Assembly (NCBI RefSeq): GCF_900103285.1
Contig: NZ_FNGS01000003.1
Location: 547,997 to 611,996 of the forward strand
Reading direction: 5' to 3'
Length of the DNA stretch: 64,000 bases
Source of the DNA: Siphonobacter aquaeclarae
GTDB lineage: Bacteria; Bacteroidota; Bacteroidia; Cytophagales; Spirosomataceae
Each line of letters begins with the position of its first letter. The stretch's first letter is position 1. The notes below the pieces were generated by a model. It saw only the letters and a program-made list of their open reading frames with translations. It was not told the DNA's origin and made no database searches. The position numbers and the translations under genes were made by a program. Positions 7,611 to 16,632 of this stretch are shown one piece after another.

Positions 7611-8981
7611 TTAGATCGGAATGTGAATGGCAAAAGAGGTGCCTTCGCCGAGTGCGGATTTTACATGAATCTGCCCCTTGTGCAACTGAATAATCCGGTA
7701 CGTGAGGGGAAGCCCGATTCCGTAACCGTGGATTTTCTTGACATTTTCTGCCCGGAAAAAGGGCTCGTAGATGTGTTTGAGGTCCTCCTCGCTGATACCG
7801 ACGCCCTCGTCTGTAAAGGTCACAGTGATCCAGTGCGAGCTCATTCCGAGCCGTACCCGGACCTGCCTGTTGGGTGAAAACTTGCACCCGTTTTCCATCA
7901 GGTTGAGAAAGGCGGTTGTCAGGAGGGATTTGTTGCCACGGACCGAAAGGGAGGGTTGCGACGTAGCAATGTCTCCGTCAAACGAGAAGATGGCTTGATA
8001 GTCTGGGCTCTTTGTTGTGAGGAGTTTGGCGGCGTCGTAAATCGCCTCATCCAGCGAAAAATCACGGAACTTGATCGTCGAATCGTCCTGGTTGACCTGC
8101 GCAAGTTCCAGCAGGTTATTGGCGAGGTTATTGAGCCGCTTGATGGATTCAAGTACCATCTTCCATTTTGCCTCATGCTCTTCGGGCGTTCGCGGCTTGA
8201 TCAGCGTGACCTCGATCTGCCCGGTAATGATGGTGAGGGGCGTCCGCAACTCATGTGAGGCGTTGGCGACGAAATCCCGCTGCACCTCGAAAGCCTTCTC
8301 GACCCGGTCGAGCATGGAGTTGAACGTCGTTGCCAGTTGCGCGATTTCATCCTGATTGCTGCCGGCTACTACCCGCTGATTGAGGTTAAGCGCGGTAATC
8401 TGCCCGACCTGCCGGATGACTTCGGAAATCGGCTGCAACGTCCGTCCCGCAAAAAACCAGCCCGATAGCCCCACGAGCGCCAACCCGAAGGCGAGTCCGA
8501 AGCAGAGAATCGTCCGGAGGTGGGACATTTCCGCCAGGCCATACTCGTCATAGGCTGAAGCAATGATGATAAACTGCTGATTTTTATAGGGATAAGAGAG
8601 CCCGACTATCTCTTTACTGCCATGGCGGACAAACAGCGGATTCTTTTCCTTCGTGCGCTGTAACAGGTTGAGTTTTTCGACGAGCTGATCAGGCCGGTTT
8701 TCGCTTTCGTAGATAATCTCGTCGTCGTGATTGTAAATGACAATCTGTTCCTCCGGCAAAGAAGTCAGGTTATTTCGCTCGAATAGCTGGAGGAGGTGCG
8801 TGTCAAATTTTTCCTCTTCAATGAGCAGGCGGGCGGTGGTTTTGGCCTTGTCGCTCAGGCGGAGGTAAAAGTCCTTCTGCCGGAAGTATTCCGAAATGAA
8901 GTAGACCACAAATGAAAACAGGATCAGGTTGGCCGCGACAATCAGCAGAAAGGTCAGGGACAAGCGGGTTCTGATTTTCAT
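7611..8981 (-). CDS. sensor histidine kinase
   Basis: The 456-residue protein has an N-terminal membrane helix (about residues 8-30), a periplasmic sensor region (about 31-160), a second helix (about 165-185), a HAMP segment (LQPISEVIRQVGQITALNLN), a HisKA domain with the phospho-accepting histidine in ASHELRTPL (about His243), and a HATPase_c domain with the N box near NLMENGCKFSPN, the G1 box DEGVGIS and the G2 region GYGIGLPL. It follows the response regulator by 27 nt and should receive signals at the inner membrane and phosphorylate that partner. The periplasmic region gives no hint of the ligand. Domain order is the canonical EnvZ/OmpR-type arrangement, close in shape to CusS/ArlS-type kinases. 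Confidence 0.95.
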   Translation of the reverse strand: MKIRTRLSLTFLLIVAANLILFSFVVYFISEYFRQKDFYLRLSDKAKTTARLLIEEEKFDTHLLQLFERNNLTSLPEEQIVIYNHDDEIIYESENRPDQLVEKLNLLQRTKEKNPLFVRHGSKEIVGLSYPYKNQQFIIIASAYDEYGLAEMSHLRTILCFGLAFGLALVGLSGWFFAGRTLQPISEVIRQVGQITALNLNQRVVAGSNQDEIAQLATTFNSMLDRVEKAFEVQRDFVANASHELRTPLTIITGQIEVTLIKPRTPEEHEAKWKMVLESIKRLNNLANNLLELAQVNQDDSTIKFRDFSLDEAIYDAAKLLTTKSPDYQAIFSFDGDIATSQPSLSVRGNKSLLTTAFLNLMENGCKFSPNRQVRVRLGMSSHWITVTFTDEGVGISEEDLKHIYEPFFRAENVKKIHGYGIGLPLTYRIIQLHKGQIHVKSALGEGTSFAIHIPI

Positions 8982-9008
8982 GGGCGAACGGGGTTGGGAA
9001 AGCAGGCG

Positions 9009-9692
9009 TCAGTCTTCCTGCTCCTGCATGATGTAACCGATACCACTGATGGTATGGATGACTTTTGGCGTAAAATCCTTGTCAATTTTCTTCCGGAGGT
9101 AGTTGACATACACGTCGACTACATTGGTTCCCGTATCAAAGTTGACGTCCCATACCTTCTCGGCGATTTCGCTTCTGGACAGCGCCCGGTTCTGGTTTTT
9201 GATGAAAAATTCCAGTAAAGCCAGCTCCCGTGCAGTGAGGTTGATTTTCTGATTTCCGCGTTTGACGGTTTTGCTTTTCTGGTTGAACTCCAGGTCGGCT
9301 ATTTTGAGGATAACGGCTTCGGATGGTACCGTCAGTCGCCGCCGGTTCAATGCCCGGAGCCGCGCCATCAGTTCCCGGAATTCAAAGGGCTTGACGAGGT
9401 AATCGTCTGCCCCGGCGTCAAATCCCGTCAGAACGTTCTCTGTCGTTCCCAGCGCCGTGAGCATCAGAATCGAAAGATCTTCGTATTTCTCCCGGATGAT
9501 TTTGCACAGCTCATAGCCGCTCATAATCGGCAGGTTGATGTCGAGAATGACCGTCCCGTACTCCTGCTCGCGGAGGAGCTGCTGCGCACGGAAGGCGTCG
9601 TCGGCAATGTCGGCTTCCAGGCCGTAGTCCTCCAGGCCGCTTTTGATGAAAGAGGCCACTTCCTGCTCATCTTCAACAATCAGAATCTTCAT
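9009..9692 (-). CDS. OmpR-family response regulator
   Basis: Beginning at the ATG at 9692 (MKILIVEDEQEVASF) the protein has 227 residues. The receiver domain spans about 1-118, with acidic residues at 8-9, the phosphorylated aspartate at about Asp51 (VILDINLPIMSGYE), threonine in MLTALG and the lysine in LVKPFEFRE. The C-terminal winged helix (about 128-222) has the OmpR/PhoB layout (LTARELALLEFF, SRSEIAEKVW, VDVYVNYLRKKID). It is the first gene of a two-gene operon with the kinase. An upstream open frame from 10043 overlaps the A2M gene and is not coding. Targets are unknown; efflux or envelope-stress genes are usual for this class. Confidence 0.95.
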   Translation of the reverse strand: MKILIVEDEQEVASFIKSGLEDYGLEADIADDAFRAQQLLREQEYGTVILDINLPIMSGYELCKIIREKYEDLSILMLTALGTTENVLTGFDAGADDYLVKPFEFRELMARLRALNRRRLTVPSEAVILKIADLEFNQKSKTVKRGNQKINLTARELALLEFFIKNQNRALSRSEIAEKVWDVNFDTGTNVVDVYVNYLRKKIDKDFTPKVIHTISGIGYIMQEQED

Positions 9693-9719
9693 CGTAAGGA
9701 GGTTTGGGGCACTAAAATA

Positions 9720-9763
9720 GCAGACGGAACGGGAAGACAATGCGTCTGCCGCGTTCCGTCTGC
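9720..9763 (-). terminator. inverted repeat between the A2M gene and the response regulator
   Basis: An 11-bp perfect inverted repeat (GCAGACGGAAC / GTTCCGTCTGC) with a 22-nt loop lies between the A2M stop and the regulator start; on the minus strand it runs into TATTTTAG. It may terminate the long A2M transcript, although the U-tract is weak. Confidence 0.5.
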
Positions 9764-9783
9764 GGGGAAGGAAAGGAAGTTTT

Positions 9784-12700
9784 TTACTGGACGATGACCG
9801 TTCCTCCGCCGTTGTAGCTCCGCAGATCGCCGTTGTACATGGCGTCGGCCGAGGCCGGCCCGGCTGTAAACGTACCTTTCGATACCGCACGGGCGAGGTA
9901 GTAGAATGTCTGCGTTTTGCCCGGCTGCAGGTCGGTAAAGAAGTGAATCCGGTCGTCCCGGAGATCAAAATGCGACGGGACGGACTGATCCTTGATCCAG
10001 CTGAGATCCCGTTGCGGCGAAATACGCGGGTTTTCGATTTCAAGCCCTGCCGGCAGCATATCGGTGACGACGACGTTTTCCACCGGTAACCCCGTCTGGC
10101 TCCGTACCGTAACCTTGACTACCACCAGCTGATTTTGCGTAAAGGACGGCGAAACCGACTTGCCGAAGCGGTCGAAATACGTCTTCCGAACCTCCAGTCC
10201 ATGATCTTCCGCTTTGACGGTACCGCTCGCGCTGAGGCCTTCTGCCTGCGCAAAATAGTAGACCGCTCCTTTGCCCTGACCGGCAATCAGCAGGGGTTCG
10301 GCGAGGCCTTTCGCCAGCAGCAGATCCTTGCCGGTAAAGGATCCGAGAGGCTTGCCTGCGGCTGAAACAGATGCCGTTGCGGTAGAGGCGGCGGCTTTCC
10401 GGGCGATTTTTCCAAGTGCGAGCAGGGCAAAACTTTCTTCCTGCGTCGACAGCCAGCCAGCCTGCCGCACAGCCGCCGACAATTGCCGGGCGAGACCCGG
10501 TACCTGTGCGTTGCCGGGGTCGGTTTCGAGCAGGGTATTCAGTACCAGCGCCTGGTTGCGGATCGGGCTGGAGAAGCTGCCGCCGGTTTGCCGTTCGCTG
10601 GAATCAGAAAGGTAGTTTTTCGGGGTCAACGCCTCCTTACCCGCGGCATCTCCGATTACGCCGAAAGTCGCCGCCAGGAGGTAGCGGGCGTCGGATGTCA
10701 GCAGTTGCGGATGGGACTTGTAGTAATTCATCGCTGAGCGGTTTGGCTTTCCGGCTACGGCCAGCACATACAGGCTGTAGGGCGCTTCCCGCCGGGCCTG
10801 TGCCCGGTTGGTAACGCTGCCATCGGAATTTACGACGCCCGTTTTTTCGGTCGACTGCTTCGAAACCTGCTGATTGAGGTATTCAAGGGCCTTCCCGAGC
10901 GTCGTCTGATTGATTTCATGGCCGGCTTTCTGCGCTTCCAGCATGAAATGAACGGCATAGGCCGTTGCCCACCATTCGTCTTTCTGCCCGGCCTGCCACA
11001 TCGAGAAGCCCCCGTTGAAAAGTTGCAGGGTTTCGATTCGTTGCAGCGCAGCCCGGACATTGGCAGTAGGATTCAGGTCCGACGCGCCGGTTTTGAGGTA
11101 GGGTTTCGGGCCAACCGGCAGAGTGCGCACAAAATCGGCAAAATACAGTTGCGGGAAAGCCATCGAGACCGTTTGCTCCAGGCAGCCGTGCGGATAGGTC
11201 AGCAGGTGCGTGAGCTTATCGGCCAGCGCCACCATCGGAGAGCGGCTGACGCGCAGCGAAGCCGAGGCGGTACCCGGTACAAACTGGCTCAATCCCAGGG
11301 GCACCGGCGCCGACTGCCCGCCGGATACCGTACCCGACACAGCTGTTTTAATAAGACCTACAGACGGTCGTACCGTCATATCTACTTCTTCTGTAAACGT
11401 CTCACCCAGTCCCCGTACGAGCACTTTTACTTTGCCACTGCCGAGTACCGTGCCGGCTTTGACGGAAAAGGTAGCGCGACCTTCCCTATCCGGAGCGATT
11501 GATACCGACTGAGGCGCCGGCGCTATAGCCTGAAGCGCGCCCGTTGCCTGCAACGTAGCCGTTACCTGCGCGGCTGTTTTGGTCGTATTGGTGATGCTGA
11601 CCGGAACCGTGAGCTGGTCGTTCGGACTGGCGAATCGTGGTAGCGATGTGCTGATAACCAGCGGGTCAGCTACTTTCATATTCGAGGAAGCCGAGCCGAA
11701 TGCCTGGTCTTTGTACGCGACCGCCATAATCCGGAGATCTCCCGAAAACTGAGGAATATCGATGTTGAACGTCGCTTCCCCGCTGCCGTTGGTCTCCAGA
11801 ATACCACTCCATAGTGCCACGAGCTTCACCCGCCCGTTGGCGAGGGGATTCACGCGCTTCTCGAGGTCAAAGCCGTCGCCACCTACCGATCCGGACGACC
11901 GGATACCCAGTTCAGGATGGAGATAGGCGTACAAGTCATGTCCGGTGACTTCCAGCGCCCGCTTCTGGTAGAAATACCCGAAAGGATTGGGCGAGCGGAA
12001 ATTCTTCAGTTGTAAAATACCTTCGTCCACAACCGCCAGCGTTACCTGCGCCTTGCCGCTTGTCTTTACCCTAATGGTTTGCTTCGTTTTCGAGCGGGAT
12101 TTTTCCACCGCTGTAATCGCTACGTCAAGTTTGCGGTCGGGGTCTTCGACCATCACCGGCGCATAGCCATGGGCTACCGTCAGCGGGAGGTCGGCATCGT
12201 CCATTTCCCGGAAGAGTGTCGCCGAAACATACACGTTCGGAAGGTGCTCTTCGCCGATGCCAAACGAATACTCGGCAGACTTGCTATCCGTTTCCAATAC
12301 CTTGTATTCCAATACTTTATTCCGCTCAATGGTAATCAATAGCTTTCCGGCGAATGGCGTTTTGAAGAGTACTTTGGCCTTTTCCCCGACTTTGTATTTC
12401 GGTTTATCGAAGGTCATTTCCACCTGGCCTTCGTTATTGACTTCGAAGGAGGTACTGCTCGTTTGCCCGTATCCATAGGCGTAAAAGGACTGGGACGTCC
12501 AGCTCGCGGCGCCTACCCGGCGCAGCCGGACTTCATACTCCCCGGAAACCGGCGGGGCATAGCTCACAGAGGCCCGGCCTTTCGCAAATGTTACTGCCCG
12601 GGAAAAGACAATTTTCGATTGCTTCTTCGACGAGTACTTCATCGATCCGTCCGGGTTTTTCTCGATAACTGTCTGGTAATCATGCTTGACGATGTCCAGC

Positions 12701-15261
12701 TGGCCCGTAGCCGTCAGCAAGGCGCCGTCGGCGTTGAGCGCCACCAGGGGTATCGAAACCGGCGCGTTTGTTCCGACATAGGTATCCGGCATGCCGATAC
12801 CATATAACACGGGCTGCGTCTGAATCGTAAACTGCTGCAGGCGGTTGACCGGCCGGCCGGTTTCATCGAAAACAGAAACAAAACACTTGGCATCCAGAAG
12901 CCCCATGTCTTTCCAGGTTGCCGGCAGGACGAACGACTCGTTTGCATTCCCGGCGGCGTCTGTTTTGCCCTGCCGGACGTCGCTTTTGAATTTTGTATTG
13001 TCCTGAATATCAAACACAAAGCTGTCAAAACCTTTCGGACGGAAAAGCTGCCTGTTTACCTGTAATTCCATTTCGTAATTCCGGTCGGCTGCAGGCGGGC
13101 CGAAAAGGTTTGTCGCCACCGCCGAAACAGCGGCGGTTTCTCCGGACGCGTACCGTTCCTTCGCCGAGCGGACGTCTACACGGATACGGTCGGGCATAAA
13201 TTCTTCCACCGAAATCGGCTGGGAAGCCAGCAGCGCGTCGTTGGCGTTGAGTACTTCCAGCTGGTAGGAGCCTGTTACAGCGGCGGTTTCCAGGAGTATG
13301 TCGGCGGATGCCGCGCCCTGGGCATTGGTGGTGAGCCGCAGCGTACGGTATTCCCGGCCATTTGGCATTAGGAATCGGACCTTCAGCGGTATTTCTCCGG
13401 GAGAATCCCACGTCTGTTTCCGGATAATGGCGTTGAAATGCACCGTCTCGCCCGGCCGGTAAATATTCCGGTCGCCGTAAACGAATGCATCAAAACCGGA
13501 GGCGTTGTCCCGCTTGCCGTCTACTTCAAACCGACTGGTCTCCACCCGGGTATCGCCGAGGTGGAGGTAGTTGAAATCATCGTCTGTCCGGGCGGTGACC
13601 AGTGCCGGCGTGAATCCCGATTGGGTGATATCCTTGAATACCGCGACGCCGCTGGCGTTGGTTTTGACCGTCTGGATTGTCTGATTGTTGGAGGATACCA
13701 GGTTGATTTGCACCCCCGAAAGCGGTTCCGAGTTGCGGATGGAATGCGCGAAAACGAGGAATTCATCTCCGGCATTCTTGGAAATCAACCCGATATCCGA
13801 AATACTCACCAGCTTGGCGGCGTGGTGGTAGTACTCGTCGTTCGAATTCAGCGAAACCAGGTAAATACCCCGGAAGGAGTTGGATGCATCCGGAAGGCTG
13901 AGGTTCAGCAGCGATACCCCGCCGGTTTTGGGCAGGTTTTCCGTTTCCAGGGTCTTCTGAACGATGACATCGGAATAATTGCCGCCGTCTTCGGAGTATT
14001 CGTAGCCATTGGGCGTAGCGCCGTCTTCGTCATAGCGGTAGTTTTCATACCGGTTATTCTGAAGAAAAGCGAGGATGTTGTTTTCGTAAATCTTCGAAAT
14101 GCGTACCTGTACTTTCGGGATATTCACGATGTTGACCGCCACATTCCTGTGCCCTTTCGAGGTGAGATACACCGCTTTTTTGTGGACAAACTCCAGGTTT
14201 GCCGGCATCTGCCCGAAATACAGGTCCTTGGTATATCCTTCGGTAAGGGTAGGTCCGAGCGCCCCGCGCAATTTGCTGTTCAGCGTGAGGGAGTAGGTAT
14301 CCGTTTCGTTGAAATCGCCACGGATAACGAAGCCGTTTTCCAGTAATTCAGCCTTTGTTGCCAGCTTCGGGCGGGCCGGTTCGGCAACGGGTTTGGACGG
14401 CAGCGGATTTCCCAGCGAATCGTATTGTACTTCCGGTTCCGGCGCTACGGGCCGGCTACTTTCTACTGTATACGCATCCGCCAGATTTTCCGGCGAGAGC
14501 TCCTGCGTGGTGATCACGCGGATATATCCCCGGTTGTTCTCAAACCCGTTTTCGACCCGGACGATCTCCAGCGTACGGGGGTCGGGCAGCGTGGTTTTGA
14601 GCTGAAGTGGGGTAGTGGATTTATATTTCGTGCCGACCACACTCAGGCCTTCCTTAACGGTCAGGTCAAGCGTGCGGGCCTCCGTGACATCCTGCAGGGC
14701 AACCGGTACAGACGATGTCGTACCGCCCTGCCCGACCTGGAAACCGACACGGGTATCCCCGTCCTGAACGCTCAGGTTGGTACCGGCTTCTCCTCCCGGA
14801 ACGGGATAGTTGAAATTCAGTTTCAGTTTGGCCTGCGCCCAGCCTGCGCCCTTGCTCCAGTACGCTTCCGCGCTGTTGAGGCGCAGATACGGGGTGTGAA
14901 AGGCGACCGTTTCGGACGACAGGCTCCAGGCCTTGTCTTTCACCTGCGTGAGGAGCTTGTCGGAAAGCCGGGCCTTGTATTCCGTCGCCGGCTGAAAAGA
15001 AGCGGCGGGGGAGAAAACGAGTTCATTTTTTCCGACCCACTTGTACCGGCCTTCGATGGCGGGTTCGAATTCGACGAACCGGGTCGTCTGCCAGGTACCG
15101 AGCTCCGCTTCCGGAACGAGGTCCTTGCTGAAGGTAAAGACGAGGTTTTGAGCCAGTTGTATTTCGTCGTCGAAGTTTGTCGCCCGAATGGAGACATCCC
15201 CCTGCTTTGAACAGGAAAGGAACGAGACGGTAAGAGCCAGCAACAGAAATAGCCGCCGCAT
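9784..15261 (-). CDS. bacterial alpha-2-macroglobulin lipoprotein with thioester motif
   Basis: At 1,825 residues this is a full-length large extracellular alpha-helical protein. It opens MRRLFLLLALTVSFLSCSKQ, a signal peptide with a lipobox ending at Cys17, so it should be a periplasm- or surface-facing lipoprotein. Macroglobulin beta-domains fill the first two thirds, with the bait-like region and the segment VYGDRNIYRPGETVHFNAI around residue 610. The thioester motif GCLEQ (in YPHGCLEQTVSMAFPQLYF, near residue 1357) is intact, followed by an alpha/alpha-toroid rich in WAT.YAV.FM and LAL.... repeats and a final receptor-like beta domain. Such proteins trap proteases covalently and are thought to protect the cell wall or envelope. 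The usual partner, penicillin-binding protein 1C, is not adjacent; the neighbouring two-component genes are on the same strand downstream. Confidence 0.93.
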   Translation of the reverse strand: MRRLFLLLALTVSFLSCSKQGDVSIRATNFDDEIQLAQNLVFTFSKDLVPEAELGTWQTTRFVEFEPAIEGRYKWVGKNELVFSPAASFQPATEYKARLSDKLLTQVKDKAWSLSSETVAFHTPYLRLNSAEAYWSKGAGWAQAKLKLNFNYPVPGGEAGTNLSVQDGDTRVGFQVGQGGTTSSVPVALQDVTEARTLDLTVKEGLSVVGTKYKSTTPLQLKTTLPDPRTLEIVRVENGFENNRGYIRVITTQELSPENLADAYTVESSRPVAPEPEVQYDSLGNPLPSKPVAEPARPKLATKAELLENGFVIRGDFNETDTYSLTLNSKLRGALGPTLTEGYTKDLYFGQMPANLEFVHKKAVYLTSKGHRNVAVNIVNIPKVQVRISKIYENNILAFLQNNRYENYRYDEDGATPNGYEYSEDGGNYSDVIVQKTLETENLPKTGGVSLLNLSLPDASNSFRGIYLVSLNSNDEYYHHAAKLVSISDIGLISKNAGDEFLVFAHSIRNSEPLSGVQINLVSSNNQTIQTVKTNASGVAVFKDITQSGFTPALVTARTDDDFNYLHLGDTRVETSRFEVDGKRDNASGFDAFVYGDRNIYRPGETVHFNAIIRKQTWDSPGEIPLKVRFLMPNGREYRTLRLTTNAQGAASADILLETAAVTGSYQLEVLNANDALLASQPISVEEFMPDRIRVDVRSAKERYASGETAAVSAVATNLFGPPAADRNYEMELQVNRQLFRPKGFDSFVFDIQDNTKFKSDVRQGKTDAAGNANESFVLPATWKDMGLLDAKCFVSVFDETGRPVNRLQQFTIQTQPVLYGIGMPDTYVGTNAPVSIPLVALNADGALLTATGQLDIVKHDYQTVIEKNPDGSMKYSSKKQSKIVFSRAVTFAKGRASVSYAPPVSGEYEVRLRRVGAASWTSQSFYAYGYGQTSSTSFEVNNEGQVEMTFDKPKYKVGEKAKVLFKTPFAGKLLITIERNKVLEYKVLETDSKSAEYSFGIGEEHLPNVYVSATLFREMDDADLPLTVAHGYAPVMVEDPDRKLDVAITAVEKSRSKTKQTIRVKTSGKAQVTLAVVDEGILQLKNFRSPNPFGYFYQKRALEVTGHDLYAYLHPELGIRSSGSVGGDGFDLEKRVNPLANGRVKLVALWSGILETNGSGEATFNIDIPQFSGDLRIMAVAYKDQAFGSASSNMKVADPLVISTSLPRFASPNDQLTVPVSITNTTKTAAQVTATLQATGALQAIAPAPQSVSIAPDREGRATFSVKAGTVLGSGKVKVLVRGLGETFTEEVDMTVRPSVGLIKTAVSGTVSGGQSAPVPLGLSQFVPGTASASLRVSRSPMVALADKLTHLLTYPHGCLEQTVSMAFPQLYFADFVRTLPVGPKPYLKTGASDLNPTANVRAALQRIETLQLFNGGFSMWQAGQKDEWWATAYAVHFMLEAQKAGHEINQTTLGKALEYLNQQVSKQSTEKTGVVNSDGSVTNRAQARREAPYSLYVLAVAGKPNRSAMNYYKSHPQLLTSDARYLLAATFGVIGDAAGKEALTPKNYLSDSSERQTGGSFSSPIRNQALVLNTLLETDPGNAQVPGLARQLSAAVRQAGWLSTQEESFALLALGKIARKAAASTATASVSAAGKPLGSFTGKDLLLAKGLAEPLLIAGQGKGAVYYFAQAEGLSASGTVKAEDHGLEVRKTYFDRFGKSVSPSFTQNQLVVVKVTVRSQTGLPVENVVVTDMLPAGLEIENPRISPQRDLSWIKDQSVPSHFDLRDDRIHFFTDLQPGKTQTFYYLARAVSKGTFTAGPASADAMYNGDLRSYNGGGTVIVQ

Positions 15262-15529
15262 GTGAAGACAAAGATTTTAGGGTGAAGAAGGTGGGAAGTT
15301 GAGAACTTTCAGGGACTTAGGCAATGGGCGGGTCTGGATATTGAGGGAAAGGAACGCGTTAGGAAACCGACGGGCAGAATTCTGGCGGGTCCTGTTGGGA
15401 TGCATCCCGAATGTGTTTAAGTTTGCAGCAGACCAGCTTATTCTCGGTTTTTTTCGGATTTATACCCTAAGCGGTTACCATCCGATAATAGACGGCAGGA
15501 AAGGCACTTACGTTCAGGATTTTGAAATA

Positions 15530-16303
15530 ATGCTTATTACAGCAGCAATTGTTACCTATCGGAACGATTTGTCGGTGCTAAGCAAAGCAATCGAAAGCGT
15601 TCTGACCTATGAAGGAGATATTAGGCTATATATTATTGATAATTCTCCTGATAAAAAGATAAAAACAATTCTGGATGATCCCCGGATTGAATATGTTCAT
15701 ATCGGGGAGAACCTTGGATTTGGGAAGGCCCATAACGTGGCCATCAGGCTGGCTGAACAAAGTAAGTCGACTTATCATATAGTTGTTAATCCTGATATTT
15801 ATTTTGATGCCGGCGAACTGGAAAAAATGGTCGATTTTCTGAACCGGAATCCAAAATATGGTTTGATGATGCCCAGAATTATTTATCCGGACGGAAGCAA
15901 TCAATATTTGTGTAAAAGGCCGCCCTCGTTATCAGTGCTTGTTTTGAGAAGATTTATGCCGGGTTTTATCCGGAAAATGTTTCAAAAAAAGCTCGATTAT
16001 TTTGAGTACAGGGACCATAGCTATAACGGGTTGATTGAAGATGTTCCCTACCTGTCGGGATGTTTTATGTTTTTCCGTACAGATATTCTGGTTTCTCTCG
16101 GTGGCTTTGAAGAACGGATCTTTATGTACATGGAAGACGCTGACATAACATTCCGGACGTTGAAAATCAGCAAAACCGTTTACTTTCCAGGCGCTACTGT
16201 TACCCATATGTTTGCAAAAGGCTCCTATAAAAACTTCAAACTGATGTATTATAACATCGAGGGGGCTGTTATTTATTTTCAGAAGTGGGGCCTGAATTGG
16301 TAG
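15530..16303 (+). CDS. GT2-family glycosyltransferase (rhamnosyltransferase-like), AT-rich
   Basis: From the ATG at 15530 (MLITAAIVTYRNDLSVL) the protein has 257 residues; 77 further open codons upstream do not look coding. It shows the GT-A/GT2 pattern: TAAIVTYRND strand, LYIIDNSPD, IGENLGFGKAHNVAI, VVNPDIYFD (the DxD-like site), LSGCFMFFRTDIL and the acceptor-side EDADITFR. This resembles WbbL-type rhamnosyltransferases that act on polysaccharide or lipopolysaccharide precursors. The C-terminal end (EGAVIYFQKWGLNW) stops where short family members stop. Several of its lines are only about 28-42% GC, clearly lower than the neighbouring genes, and it stands alone without other polysaccharide genes, which suggests recent acquisition. 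Confidence 0.85.
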   Translation: MLITAAIVTYRNDLSVLSKAIESVLTYEGDIRLYIIDNSPDKKIKTILDDPRIEYVHIGENLGFGKAHNVAIRLAEQSKSTYHIVVNPDIYFDAGELEKMVDFLNRNPKYGLMMPRIIYPDGSNQYLCKRPPSLSVLVLRRFMPGFIRKMFQKKLDYFEYRDHSYNGLIEDVPYLSGCFMFFRTDILVSLGGFEERIFMYMEDADITFRTLKISKTVYFPGATVTHMFAKGSYKNFKLMYYNIEGAVIYFQKWGLNW

Positions 16304-16632
16304 AAAAGCAGGAGGACGCGTCTGCCGCTGTTACCCACAAATAGTCAGGGCATTAGAATTGTACGGATTGCGGAAGTAATGAGATTTCCGTGAAATACAT
16401 CGATTCAGCTAGCATTACTGGTTTTCCTCTCATACTGGAGTGCTCCGCAGGCCGTAAATGTCTGAAATATGCGGACTCAGCTCAAACTTTTGTAATCTCT
16501 GTGTGATTTAATTCGGAAAACTATTCATCCCGGCAGCGCTGGCTTGAAAAAGCTATATTCCTCCTGATTATGGCCGGAAAGAGAAACTAGTCGTTGAAAA
16601 GGCAGAATAGTTTGCTCCGAAAAAGTATCTAT
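16304..16632. other. gene-free, relatively AT-rich stretch
   Basis: About 330 nt between the glycosyltransferase and the fucosidase hold no supportable gene and no strong hairpin. Composition stays closer to the glycosyltransferase than to the fucosidase at first and changes near 16600, so it may be the tail of an acquired segment. A 16-nt fragment at 16498-16513 resembles the loop side of the palindromic element described at 22.7 kb but is too short to call. The fucosidase promoter presumably lies here, although I see no consensus -7 box. Confidence 0.4.

Noticed and set aside
15299-15529. upstream extension of the glycosyltransferase frame
   Set aside because: The 77 codons before the ATG at 15530 have no homology to the GT2 N-terminus, which normally begins at the TAAIVTYRND strand.
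16498-16513. possible remnant of the CTGTG palindrome
   Set aside because: Only 16 nt match, with a gap, and no inverted partner is present; chance similarity is likely.
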